A stretch of 10,439 nt of DNA from WTXA01 sp964415195 (GCA_964415195.1 CAYPYD010000013.1:1-10439), one strand, 5' to 3'. Shown: positions 1-6,839, counted from the first letter of the stretch. A program made the numbers and translations. The notes: a model not told the origin generated them from the letters alone.

Positions 1-287
1 GCAATTTGGCTATACCTCAGAGCCAAAATTGGCTCTGAAGTCATAACCTCTACAGCTAGACAGCTGTGTCCATCTTCAAGTACATAGTCTCTATAGGTTA
101 CAGTTCCAAGATCAGCCATATTAATTTCAGTAAATAGTCGGGCTGCTTCAAAACTGCCTTTTGCTTCTATTCCCATGTCGATAATGTTAGCGCCACATGG
201 CAACTTATAGCTTTTACATGATAATGCTTCAGAATTATCTAATAAGAATTGTAGTTTTCTTTTTACGTTGTTATTTAAACTAATCAT
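1..287 (-). CDS. Second Mch-like cyclohydrolase paralogue (partial, C-terminus outside window)
   Basis: The first 95 codons of a gene that runs off the left edge. By my hand alignment, residues 31-95 plus the partial next codon match the Mch-like protein at 3804-4766 without gaps, about 30 identities in 66 positions. Shared blocks are CGA, ID-G-EAKGS-EA, FT, GTV, AVE, EP and SQIA. It is therefore a divergent paralogue of the methenyltetrahydromethanopterin cyclohydrolase family, not a recent duplicate. The ATG at 287 is chosen because AGGTGA lies just upstream, overlapping the E2 stop codon, and because the N-terminus lines up with the paralogue to within one residue. It differs at family positions: IDMG where the paralogue and typical Mch have IDCG, and LRY before SQIA. 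It is probably translationally coupled to E2. Function is unknown: it could be a second hydrolase, a heteromer partner or a binding protein. Family assignment is firm; activity is not. Confidence 0.85.
   Translation of the reverse strand, partial: MISLNNNVKRKLQFLLDNSEALSCKSYKLPCGANIIDMGIEAKGSFEAARLFTEINMADLGTVTYRDYVLEDGHSCLAVEVMTSEPILALRYSQI
17..38. repeat. 10-bp inverted repeat inside the partial Mch-like gene
   Basis: TCAGAGCCAA (17-26) and its exact reverse complement (29-38) are separated by two bases, giving a near-perfect 22-base palindrome. It lies in coding sequence (residues SEPILALR), so it may simply reflect codon content. It falls where this paralogue departs from the other Mch-like protein (LRY against CLG). 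Confidence 0.4.
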
Positions 288-290
288 GTT

Positions 291-296
291 TCACCT
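291..296 (-). promoter_or_regulatory. Ribosome binding site AGGTGA overlapping the E2 stop codon
   Basis: On the minus strand, AGGTGA starts inside the E2 TAG stop (295-297) and sits four bases before the ATG at 287. It fixes the start of the partial Mch-like gene and suggests coupled translation with E2. The same stop/RBS fusion occurs between the regulator and the SDR (TAGGTG, 5514-5519) and between the SDR and the first Mch-like gene (TAGGAGG). Confidence 0.6.
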
Positions 297-1812
297 ATAT
301 TTCGTTTAATAATTCTTGTATTCTGTTTAAGAATCTTGCTGCTGGAGCCCCGTTAATCACTCTGTGATCATGAGTCAAGCTAAATGACATTAGGTTCTTT
401 TTGTAGAAACCACCATCTCTTACTGCAAGTTCTCTTCTAATAGCACCTAGTCCTAGAATGGCACTTTCTCCAATATTTAAAACTGGAGTGAAATATTTTA
501 TCCCAAACATTCCTAGGTTAGTTATGGTAAATGATCCACAACTCAAATCATCTTCAGTCAATTTACCTGCTTTAGCTTTTTCAGCCAACTGAGCTAGCTC
601 TGTAGCTACAGCAGAGTAGAATTTCTTGTCAGCATTTTTGATGTTAGGAACAATTAGTCCTCCTTCTACATCAATCGCTATACCAATATTAACATCTACA
701 TTTTCTTTGAACATATCGTTTTCTATAACTGTTCTCATGATTGGATACTCTTTTAAAGCTTTTCCAATTAGATTTACCAATACTGAAGTATAACTTAATT
801 TAACTCCCATAGCTGCATAATCTGTTTTGTTAGCCTGGTAAAATTCAACCAATTTATCAACATCCATATCCATAGTTATAGTTGTTTGTGCTGTTTCCTG
901 CAGACTCTTGAACATGCCTGCAGCTATGGCTTTTTCCATCGCTGTCATTTTTCTGTTGATAGGTGTTGGTGCTAAAGATACATTTTTAAGAAGTCCTAAA
1001 TCATAAGCTTTTTTAATATCTTCTCTAGTTACCATGTTATAGTAGCCTGTTCCCTTGATTCTTGAAGCGTTAATTCCAAGTTCATCAGCTAGTTTTTGTG
1101 CCTTTGGTGTTAGAACTGAACAACCACAAGAGTTTGTTTCTAATGCCACCTCATCGGCAACTTCTACTATTGGCTTACTTTTTTCAACAACTTCCATTTC
1201 AGAAGGAGAACATTGTGAAAACACTTCGCCTTCAGCTTCTACTTCACCTTCTCCGATTTTAGCGATTGTCTTGCCACATTTTACTGTAGCACCTTCTTCT
1301 ACTAAAGGATAAAAAGGACCAGCTACTGGAGCCATTAATTCATTAGTTAGTTTTTCGATTGATATTTCTGCGATTACATCGCCTTCTTCAACCATATCAC
1401 CTGCAGAGAAGAACCAAGTTGAAACGGTTCCTTCTTCCATATTTGCACCATATCTTGGCATTACTACAATTGTTGCATCACTTGAGGATACTACATCTGC
1501 AACTTGCTTTTGATCTTGTACAATTGAAGAATCTTTTTCTTGTACAGTTGATGTAGACTCACCAATCTCTTCACCTTTTTGTCCTATGTAGGCTATTGGA
1601 GTTCCACAATCATATGTTTCACCCTCAGCACCTACTAATTTTAATATTATTCCATCTTCAGGTGCAAGAAGCTCATTGCTTAATTTTTCGATAGCTATTT
1701 CAGCAATCGCCTGGCCTTTTGTTACAGATTCTCCCTCTTCAACAAACCAGGTAGCAATAGTCCCTTCATCCATGTTAGCCCCATATCTAGGCATTTCGAT
1801 TACAGTAGACAT
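295..1812 (-). CDS. Dihydrolipoyl acyltransferase (E2) with two lipoyl domains
   Basis: E2 core of a 2-oxoacid or acetoin-type dehydrogenase complex: it carries the acyl group from E1 on lipoyl arms and passes it to CoA. Domains in order: lipoyl domain 1 (about 3-77, lipoyl lysine K43), a Ser/Glu/Gln linker, lipoyl domain 2 (about 115-187, K154), a second linker, the peripheral-subunit binding domain (about 233-270, starting LTPKAQKLA) and the catalytic domain (about 285-505). Both lipoyl hairpins read IEKLxNEL, not the common DKA-type motif, and the two domains are close copies. The active-site segment is HDHRVINGAP, with His483 and Asn487; many E2s have Asp at the second position, but Asn also occurs in active E2s. 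Cysteines cluster before the binding domain (C201, C229, C231). At 505 residues it is a normal size for a two-lipoyl E2. AAGGAGG precedes the ATG and overlaps the E1-beta stop. The acyl substrate cannot be assigned. Confidence 0.93.
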   Translation of the reverse strand: MSTVIEMPRYGANMDEGTIATWFVEEGESVTKGQAIAEIAIEKLSNELLAPEDGIILKLVGAEGETYDCGTPIAYIGQKGEEIGESTSTVQEKDSSIVQDQKQVADVVSSSDATIVVMPRYGANMEEGTVSTWFFSAGDMVEEGDVIAEISIEKLTNELMAPVAGPFYPLVEEGATVKCGKTIAKIGEGEVEAEGEVFSQCSPSEMEVVEKSKPIVEVADEVALETNSCGCSVLTPKAQKLADELGINASRIKGTGYYNMVTREDIKKAYDLGLLKNVSLAPTPINRKMTAMEKAIAAGMFKSLQETAQTTITMDMDVDKLVEFYQANKTDYAAMGVKLSYTSVLVNLIGKALKEYPIMRTVIENDMFKENVDVNIGIAIDVEGGLIVPNIKNADKKFYSAVATELAQLAEKAKAGKLTEDDLSCGSFTITNLGMFGIKYFTPVLNIGESAILGLGAIRRELAVRDGGFYKKNLMSFSLTHDHRVINGAPAARFLNRIQELLNEI

Positions 1813-1824
1813 ACAATTTCCTCC

Positions 1825-2802
1825 TTAATATGCCATTACTTCATTACAAGCGGTAATTACATCCTCATAATGTGGCAAGACATAATCTTCCATTCCTGGA
1901 GCAAAAGGCACTGGTGTATCAAGAGATGTAACCCTCTTAATTGGAGCTTTTAGATATTCGAATAATTCTTCACCTAACATAGCACCAATTTCAGCACCAT
2001 AACCCATTACTTTAGGACCTTCTTGAACTACAACTAGTCTACCAGTCTTAGCTACTGACTTCTTAATTGTTTCTTTATCTAATGGGAAAATTGTTCTTGG
2101 ATTAATAATTTCAACAGAAACGCCTTTAGCAGCCATTTCATCAGCTGCTTTGTGAGCATATTTCAACATACTCATTGCTGCAACTATTGTGATATCAGCT
2201 CCTTCTCTTGCTACATGAGCCTCATAAAGAGGTATTTCATATAGTTCTTCTGGAACTTCACCCTTAACATTATATAAATGTTTGTGTTCTAGGAAAACAA
2301 CAGGATTGTTGTTTCTAATAGAAGCCACAAGTAAACCTTTTGCTTCATATGGTGTAGCTGGAGCAACAATTACAAGTCCAGGTATATTCATTAACCATGG
2401 CTCGATACATTGTGAGTGATGATAAGCACATCTGATTCCACCACCAGTTACAGCTCTTACTACCATTTGAGCACTAGCTTCACCTTGATACATATAGTTT
2501 AATTTTGCTGCATTATTTACCAACTGGTCATAACAAACTGTTATAAAGTCAGCAAACATTAATTCAGCTACTGGTCTTAGACCGCAAACGCTTGCACCAC
2601 AGCATAAACCTGTAATTGCTGATTCTGACAAAGCTGTATCAAAAGCTCTGTTTGGCCATCTTTCCCAAATTCCTGTAGTAATACCGAAATCGCCACCCAT
2701 TTTGGCAACGTCTTCTCCTAATATAAAAACGCTTTCATCACGTTCCATTTCTTGTGTCATAGCTTCGTTAAGAGCCTTGCTAAATGATATAGTTCTAGCC
2801 AT
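1825..2802 (-). CDS. Thiamine-diphosphate-dependent dehydrogenase E1 component, beta subunit
   Basis: Beta subunit of a heterotetrameric E1 (AcoB/PdhB family) that works with the adjacent alpha subunit to decarboxylate or cleave a 2-oxo acid or acetoin-like ketone and acylate the E2 lipoyl arm reductively. The N-terminal half has the family pattern: GEDV at 29-32, FDTALSE, then ITG. Glu60 matches the conserved glutamate that activates the thiamine aminopyrimidine. The C-terminal transketolase-like domain ends in the usual DTPVPFAPGMEDYVLP region. At 325 residues it has the usual length. Its ATG overlaps the E1-alpha TAA stop by one base (TAATG), with GGAGGG just upstream, a coupling typical of equimolar subunits. 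The sequence does not separate pyruvate, branched-chain or acetoin specificity; its short size and the AcoA-like partner lean to the acetoin/2-oxoacid group. Confidence 0.93.
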   Translation of the reverse strand: MARTISFSKALNEAMTQEMERDESVFILGEDVAKMGGDFGITTGIWERWPNRAFDTALSESAITGLCCGASVCGLRPVAELMFADFITVCYDQLVNNAAKLNYMYQGEASAQMVVRAVTGGGIRCAYHHSQCIEPWLMNIPGLVIVAPATPYEAKGLLVASIRNNNPVVFLEHKHLYNVKGEVPEELYEIPLYEAHVAREGADITIVAAMSMLKYAHKAADEMAAKGVSVEIINPRTIFPLDKETIKKSVAKTGRLVVVQEGPKVMGYGAEIGAMLGEELFEYLKAPIKRVTSLDTPVPFAPGMEDYVLPHYEDVITACNEVMAY

Positions 2803-3788
2803 TATCTTCCCTCCACTTCTCTGTCAGTGTAAACATATTTAACCGCATCTTCTGGTTTTGGAACTGGAGATTCTAGTGAGAATTTTACATACTCAGCTAT
2901 TTCAGTTTCTACTCTTTCAGAAATTGCTTCAATTTCAGCATCGCTAACACCATGATTTTCTTGTAATCTTTGTTTAGCTATTTTCAATGGATCTTTTTCC
3001 TTCCAAGCTTCTAGTTCACCATCAGGTCTGTAAGCAGCTGGGTCTCCTGAGAAGTGACCTTGCCACCTATAGGACATCATTTCAATTAAAGTAGGTCCTT
3101 CACCACGTCTAGCTCTATCTACAGCTTGTTGGGTAACTTCAATAACTTCCTCAATATCGTTACCATCAATTGTCAAACTAGGAACTTCGTAACCAAGTCC
3201 CCAAGTTGAAAGTTGTTTTTGTGGATGTGCTTCTGTATAGTGTGTTGAAATTGCATATTGATTGTTGATCAATACATAAACTAAAGGTAACTTCCAAGTC
3301 GCTGACATATTTAAACTCTCATGACATGTACCTTCACCTAATGTTCCATCACCCATAAATACAACTGTCACATCATCATTTTTTCTGTAAACAGAATTGA
3401 AAGCAGTTCCTAAAGCAGTAACAACAGTTGAGCCTTGGATTCCATTGAAGCCCATGTTTCTTACTGATAAATCGTGAACGTGCATACTTCCGCCTCTACC
3501 TCCATTAATACCAGTGGCTTTAGCGAAAATTTCTGACATACATCTTTTTCTCTCCTCAGGTTTGCTTGATAACACGATAGCACCGTGTCCTCTGTGATCT
3601 GGGAACTTGTAGTCTGTATCTTTTAAAACATCGACAACTCCAGCTTGCGCCGCTTCTTGTCCAATGCTCAAATGTATAAATCCTGGTATAGTTCCATTTT
3701 TTGCGTATACTTCAACTTCTTCTTCAAAGCGACGTATAAGCAACATGTCCTCGTAAACTTTTAATAAATGTTCTTTACTTAATGACAT
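2802..3788 (-). CDS. Thiamine-diphosphate-dependent dehydrogenase E1 component, alpha subunit
   Basis: Alpha subunit of the E1 enzyme. The thiamine-diphosphate/metal motif is complete: GDG at 146-148, 26 residues, then NN at 175-176, continuing QYAIST. Other family landmarks are HLSIGQEA (39-46), DHRGHG (64-69), GGRGGSMH (96-103) and YRWQGHFSGDP (240-250), which carries the conserved His245. At 328 residues it is the usual length for AcoA/PdhA-type subunits. AAGGAGG lies eight bases before the ATG. It follows the first Mch-like gene by 15 bases and overlaps E1-beta by one base, so it is in the same transcription unit. No phosphorylation-loop or E1-kinase context is visible. The physiological substrate is unknown. 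The neighbouring SDR and Mch-like genes argue against a housekeeping pyruvate dehydrogenase and for a dedicated catabolic complex. Confidence 0.94.
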   Translation of the reverse strand: MSLSKEHLLKVYEDMLLIRRFEEEVEVYAKNGTIPGFIHLSIGQEAAQAGVVDVLKDTDYKFPDHRGHGAIVLSSKPEERKRCMSEIFAKATGINGGRGGSMHVHDLSVRNMGFNGIQGSTVVTALGTAFNSVYRKNDDVTVVFMGDGTLGEGTCHESLNMSATWKLPLVYVLINNQYAISTHYTEAHPQKQLSTWGLGYEVPSLTIDGNDIEEVIEVTQQAVDRARRGEGPTLIEMMSYRWQGHFSGDPAAYRPDGELEAWKEKDPLKIAKQRLQENHGVSDAEIEAISERVETEIAEYVKFSLESPVPKPEDAVKYVYTDREVEGR

Positions 3789-3803
3789 TGTGTAGCCTCC
3801 TTT

Positions 3804-4766
3804 CTAATTTAAAAAACTCTTTCGAATTACTTCCTTATTTATCTCACCAGCAGTAAAGCATTTTCCTGTTCTTGTGCTTTGTAACTGAATTCGAGCTATT
3901 GAATGGAAGTCATGGTCAACTTTATAGAAGTCGCATCCACAATCTTCAAACACTGTTTCAAATGGTTCTGGGTAATATGGTGATGAAGTGCTAGAAACAA
4001 GTTGGTGAACAACTTTTTGACATTCTACATTATCTGCATCAACCCAAAATTCTGTGGTGCCACCATATAGAATGGCATCATTGATTCTACCCATTGCTTT
4101 TAGTTCATCATTTACCAAAGGTGCAATTGGAGCAATTCCGCGACAATTTACAACTTTACTAACTTCAAAACCTTTTTCATGCATTTTATGACAAACTTGC
4201 TCTAATAACCTTGCAGCTACTTGAACACTACCAACGATACATGCACTTGGAGCTAGCAAAAGATATACATCTTTAACATCTACTTTACAAGCTGCAGCAA
4301 CTTCTTTGGCAATTTCATCAGATGGATATTTGATGTCCTGGATGCAAAGAACCACTTCATCATTTCTATCTCTGTATGGTGTCATATCTAGATACATGTC
4401 TGTAGGAACTACAGCTTGTGCTCTAGCAGGACCTGATCCAATTGTTGCGAAGTTCCCCTCACCTAATTGCCAACCGGCAATTTGTGATCCTAAACATGTA
4501 ATTAATGGTTCTGTTACAAATAGTTCTACTGCGCTAAATGATATTTCTTCATCAAGCTTCCAAGTACCTAGTTGAACTGTACCAGTGTTACCCATTGTAA
4601 CTTTAGTGAACATTATACCTGCTTCATATGAACCTTTAGCCTCTAGTCCACAGTCGATTAGTGTAGCGCCACAGTCCATTTTAACAACCTTAACGCCAAT
4701 CTTATCACAGTCTTGGATCATTTCTCTGACTACTTTCATAGCCTCTTTGTTAATACTTAAAGCCAT
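3804..4766 (-). CDS. Methenyltetrahydromethanopterin cyclohydrolase (Mch) family protein, full length
   Basis: Collinear over 320 residues with archaeal/methylotroph Mch (about 315-320 residues), which hydrolyses the methenyl ring of N5,N10-methenyl-tetrahydromethanopterin to the formyl form. Family blocks as I remember them: LIDCGLEAKGSYEAG (36-50), AGWQL (97-101), GSGPARA (110-116), YLLLAPSACIVGSVQVAAR (168-186), APIAPL (212-217), AMGRINDAILYGGT (224-237), DFYKVD (279-284) and TGKCFTAGEIN (300-310). The fold is therefore secure. Reaction in this host is uncertain, because most Gram-positive anaerobes use folate with FolD/FchA and lack H4MPT. An unusual Cys/His group (C276, C278, H285, H288) lies in the DFYKVD region. 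The gene sits between an SDR and E1-alpha, with AGGAGG overlapping the SDR stop. A second paralogue follows E2. It may be a true cyclohydrolase or a repurposed hydrolase on another cyclic substrate. Confidence 0.9.
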   Translation of the reverse strand: MALSINKEAMKVVREMIQDCDKIGVKVVKMDCGATLIDCGLEAKGSYEAGIMFTKVTMGNTGTVQLGTWKLDEEISFSAVELFVTEPLITCLGSQIAGWQLGEGNFATIGSGPARAQAVVPTDMYLDMTPYRDRNDEVVLCIQDIKYPSDEIAKEVAAACKVDVKDVYLLLAPSACIVGSVQVAARLLEQVCHKMHEKGFEVSKVVNCRGIAPIAPLVNDELKAMGRINDAILYGGTTEFWVDADNVECQKVVHQLVSSTSSPYYPEPFETVFEDCGCDFYKVDHDFHSIARIQLQSTRTGKCFTAGEINKEVIRKSFLN

Positions 4767-4777
4767 TTTTTCTCCTC

Positions 4778-5509
4778 CTAATATCTGTTGCCGAATACAT
4801 CGATTGCGGCACCTTTGATTGGAGCAGCTTCATCTGAAACCAGGAACATAACAACCTTTGATACTTCAGGTGGTTGTAACATATCTTCCAGTGGGATTAC
4901 TACGGCTGCATCAGAATCAATTCTTTCTCTTGTCTTCTCTGTATTTACCATTCCTAGATATATTGAATTAACATTGATGTTATCATACTTTACTTCTTCT
5001 GATAAAATATTTGAGAAAGTTATAATACCACCTTTTGATGCTCCATAAGCTGCAAAACCAGGGAAGAATACTTTAGCACCAGCAGATGCTATGTTAAGGA
5101 TCTTTCCATATTTCTTTTCAAGCATATGTGGTAAAACCGCTTTGGTAAAATAAAAGGTTCCATTAAGATTGATATTGATTTGTTTTTCCCAATCTTCAAT
5201 AGATGTTTCAACAACTGGCTGTCCTTTGTAATAGGCTGCATTGTTAATTAAAATATCCACTTTACCAGCAATTTTCACTACATCGTCTATGCAAGCTTGT
5301 ACAGCTTTGGCATCACTAACATCTACCTTATAGGTAAAGGCCTTAGCCCCTGATGCTTCTATAGTTTTTTTCATGTTTGCTAATCCAGTATCATCCATGT
5401 CGATTAATACAACTGTTGCGCCTTCATTAGCCAAATCAACTGCATACTGTGCTCCTAGACCTCTAGCTGCACCAGTTACAATCGCTACTTTGTTTTCAAA
5501 TCTTCTCAT
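4778..5509 (-). CDS. Classical short-chain dehydrogenase/reductase (SDR), probably NAD-dependent
   Basis: A 243-residue classical SDR that would interconvert an alcohol and a ketone in the cytoplasm. The cofactor glycine motif is TGAARGLG (12-19). Asp37 at the end of the second strand favours NAD(H) over NADP(H). NNAAY is at 89-93, and the catalytic set is Asn114, Ser142, Tyr155 and Lys159 (YGASK). The C-terminus DVFGNRY is shortened and varied from the usual VDGG ending. The ATG at 5509 has AGGTG upstream, overlapping the regulator's TAG stop, which supports this start and implies coupling. It lies directly before the Mch-like gene. In context it probably oxidises the imported compound or an intermediate to the ketone that E1 then cleaves, as butanediol-type dehydrogenases feed acetoin to acetoin dehydrogenase. 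Substrate is not predictable. Confidence 0.92.
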   Translation of the reverse strand: MRRFENKVAIVTGAARGLGAQYAVDLANEGATVVLIDMDDTGLANMKKTIEASGAKAFTYKVDVSDAKAVQACIDDVVKIAGKVDILINNAAYYKGQPVVETSIEDWEKQININLNGTFYFTKAVLPHMLEKKYGKILNIASAGAKVFFPGFAAYGASKGGIITFSNILSEEVKYDNINVNSIYLGMVNTEKTRERIDSDAAVVIPLEDMLQPPEVSKVVMFLVSDEAAPIKGAAIDVFGNRY

Positions 5510-5516
5510 TTTACAC

Positions 5517-6173
5517 CTAACTTTCTAAAACTTTTTCCAAAATTGTATAACAATGGAGTTCATGTTCTTCTATAATATCTCTCATTCTTTTCTTATCTTT
5601 TGCAATTATACATTCCAATATCTTAAAATGATCTTCTGCTAGTATATTAGCATCATTAGGACATTTATTGACACCTGCTATGTATAACGACTTATGTAAA
5701 AATGTATGGTCATTCAAAATGTCTTTTACACTCGGCAAGTTTACTAAGCCATATAGCTCTTCGTGATACTTCTCTGCATAATCCACATATTTTTTCCCAT
5801 CTTTATTATCAATTGCTCTCTGACTACCATGTACGAAATCTTCTAATAATCTTTTTTTGTTGTCAGATATTGCACTGTTATCAATAATATAGTCCATGGC
5901 TACAATTTCTAAGGCTCCTGATATTAGCAAACTTTCCTTGATTTCGCTAAGTGATAAATCCTTTATTCTAAAACCAACACCAGGATACATAGTTATATAT
6001 CCTTCAGATTCAAGAATTTTAATTGCACCACTAACAGGTGTTCTACTTACTCCAATTTCATTAGCTACATCGACAATAGTGTATAGATGATTCTTTTTAT
6101 AGAGACCTTGTCCAATTTTGTCTTTTATCTCATTGTAAGCAAATTCAGTTTTTGTAATGAACTTTCTAACCAT
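5517..6173 (-). CDS. GntR-family transcriptional regulator, FCD (FadR-type) subfamily
   Basis: A 218-residue regulator. Residues about 8-72 form the GntR winged helix, with the recognition segment GVSRTPVSGAIKILESEGYI (41-60) and the wing after it. Residues about 77-212 are an all-helical FCD ligand-binding domain; His137, His182 and His204 (22 apart for the last pair) fit the metal/ligand histidines of this group. Such proteins usually repress a catabolic operon until a carboxylate or related metabolite binds. The gene is inside the operon, 16 bases after the lipoate ligase and seven before the SDR, so it probably controls this pathway and itself. A 13-bp imperfect palindrome in its own 3' end (5542-5554) is a possible operator. 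AGAGGAA precedes the ATG at 6173. The effector is unknown. Confidence 0.9.
   Translation of the reverse strand: MVRKFITKTEFAYNEIKDKIGQGLYKKNHLYTIVDVANEIGVSRTPVSGAIKILESEGYITMYPGVGFRIKDLSLSEIKESLLISGALEIVAMDYIIDNSAISDNKKRLLEDFVHGSQRAIDNKDGKKYVDYAEKYHEELYGLVNLPSVKDILNDHTFLHKSLYIAGVNKCPNDANILAEDHFKILECIIAKDKKRMRDIIEEHELHCYTILEKVLES
5542..5554. promoter_or_regulatory. Possible GntR/FCD operator, ATTGT-ATA-ACAAT
   Basis: Two five-base arms in perfect dyad symmetry around three bases. This resembles the TTGGT-NNN-ACCAA layout known for FCD-type GntR sites such as those of PdhR and LldR. It lies within the 3' end of the regulator gene, 33-45 bases upstream of the SDR start, where an internal promoter for the catabolic genes could be controlled. 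I see no convincing -35/-10 pair. In AT-rich coding DNA such a palindrome can arise by chance, so this is only a candidate. Confidence 0.22.
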
Positions 6174-6189
6174 TATTCCTCTTTTCCCC

Positions 6190-6837
6190 CTAGTCTACTA
6201 GGATCAGGTCGTTTATATTTATCGTCCCTAAGGACCTGATAATCGAAGTGAATAGTTTTTCTTCATCTGCAATATTTACGTTGGCTTCAATTGAAGTTAT
6301 AAAATCTTCATGTTTTCGGCCTTTTCTATATTCTGGCTCCTTGCTAGGATGTAGAAGATATTCCGATATTTGATTTAAATTCCCTCTAATAATTAATGTA
6401 CAATAATAGGTAATGTAGTCTTTAGTGCTATATATACTTGATCCTAGGATTTTTTTATCTCCTATACACAAATCTCCATTACCTCGTATGACCAAGGGAA
6501 CATCCATGTATTTAAGTATACCTTCTTTTATTTTCTTCACAGATTCTTCAAGAAGGCCCATTAAATCTACTGCTCTATTATTCTTTTTAAAACTACAACT
6601 TAGAACAAGTACCCCAGGGAAAAGGAGGACTGCGCCTCCTCCGCCTTTTCTTCTTAATATAGGTACAGCATCTTGACTGCACCTGGCTTCATTTACATCG
6701 CTCGAATGTGGTGTTACCCTGCCTAAAACAACAACTGTTTTATCTTGGTATTCCCCTTGGATAAAAGTTTCATTTTCTTTCATTTGTTCCTTAATATATT
6801 CATCAAGTTTATATTCTGGAAACTTTTCTATTTTCAT
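6190..6837 (-). CDS. Short lipoate-protein ligase A-like protein
   Basis: A 215-residue member of the LplA/LipB/BirA superfamily. The ligand-binding loop is RRKGGGGAV (62-70), where typical LplA has RRxSGGGAV. The lysine region is NGDLCIGDKKILGSS (120-134), with K129 in the place of the catalytic lysine of GKKISGSA. A later HPSKEPEYRKGRKHED segment fits the family. It lacks the C-terminal accessory domain of E. coli-type LplA, and the usual YHD...GN residues after the glycine loop are replaced by LLFPGVLV, so it is divergent. It probably attaches lipoate to K43 and K154 of the E2 in this operon; lipoate or octanoate activation or transfer are the options. The ATG is two bases past the permease stop, with AAGGTGA inside the permease's last codons, which ties it to the transporter transcript. 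A dedicated ligase would fit the atypical IEKLxNEL lipoyl motif. Confidence 0.82.
   Translation of the reverse strand: MKIEKFPEYKLDEYIKEQMKENETFIQGEYQDKTVVVLGRVTPHSSDVNEARCSQDAVPILRRKGGGGAVLLFPGVLVLSCSFKKNNRAVDLMGLLEESVKKIKEGILKYMDVPLVIRGNGDLCIGDKKILGSSIYSTKDYITYYCTLIIRGNLNQISEYLLHPSKEPEYRKGRKHEDFITSIEANVNIADEEKLFTSIIRSLGTININDLILVD
6203..6240. repeat. 8-bp inverted repeat at the 3' end of the lipoate ligase gene
   Basis: ATCAGGTC (6203-6210) and GACCTGAT (6233-6240) are exact reverse complements separated by 22 bases, within the last codons of the ligase gene and 30-67 bases before the regulator start. It could be a looped hairpin or a paired protein-binding site at the junction of the transport and catabolic halves of the operon. 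No T-tract follows, so it is not a terminator. It may be chance. Confidence 0.25.
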
Positions 6838-6839
6838 AA

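Noticed and set aside
295..352. E2 inactivated by loss of the active-site aspartate (Asn487)
   Set aside because: The catalytic histidine is present and Asn occurs naturally at this position in active acyltransferases, so I do not treat it as a defect.
1055..1556. Open frames on the plus strand within the E2 gene
   Set aside because: They lie antisense to a well-conserved multidomain gene, have no ribosome binding site I can see and encode low-complexity sequence resembling no family.
290..2802. Housekeeping pyruvate dehydrogenase operon
   Set aside because: No E3 in view, and the genes are embedded among a regulator, an SDR and Mch-like genes, which points to a dedicated catabolic complex. 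Pyruvate as substrate cannot be formally excluded.
4306..5048. Plus-strand open frames opposite the Mch-like and SDR genes
   Set aside because: The minus-strand proteins carry clear family motifs throughout; the antisense frames have no recognisable domains or start signals.
5702..6676. Plus-strand open frames opposite the GntR and lipoate ligase genes
   Set aside because: Short, unmotivated translations opposite conserved genes.
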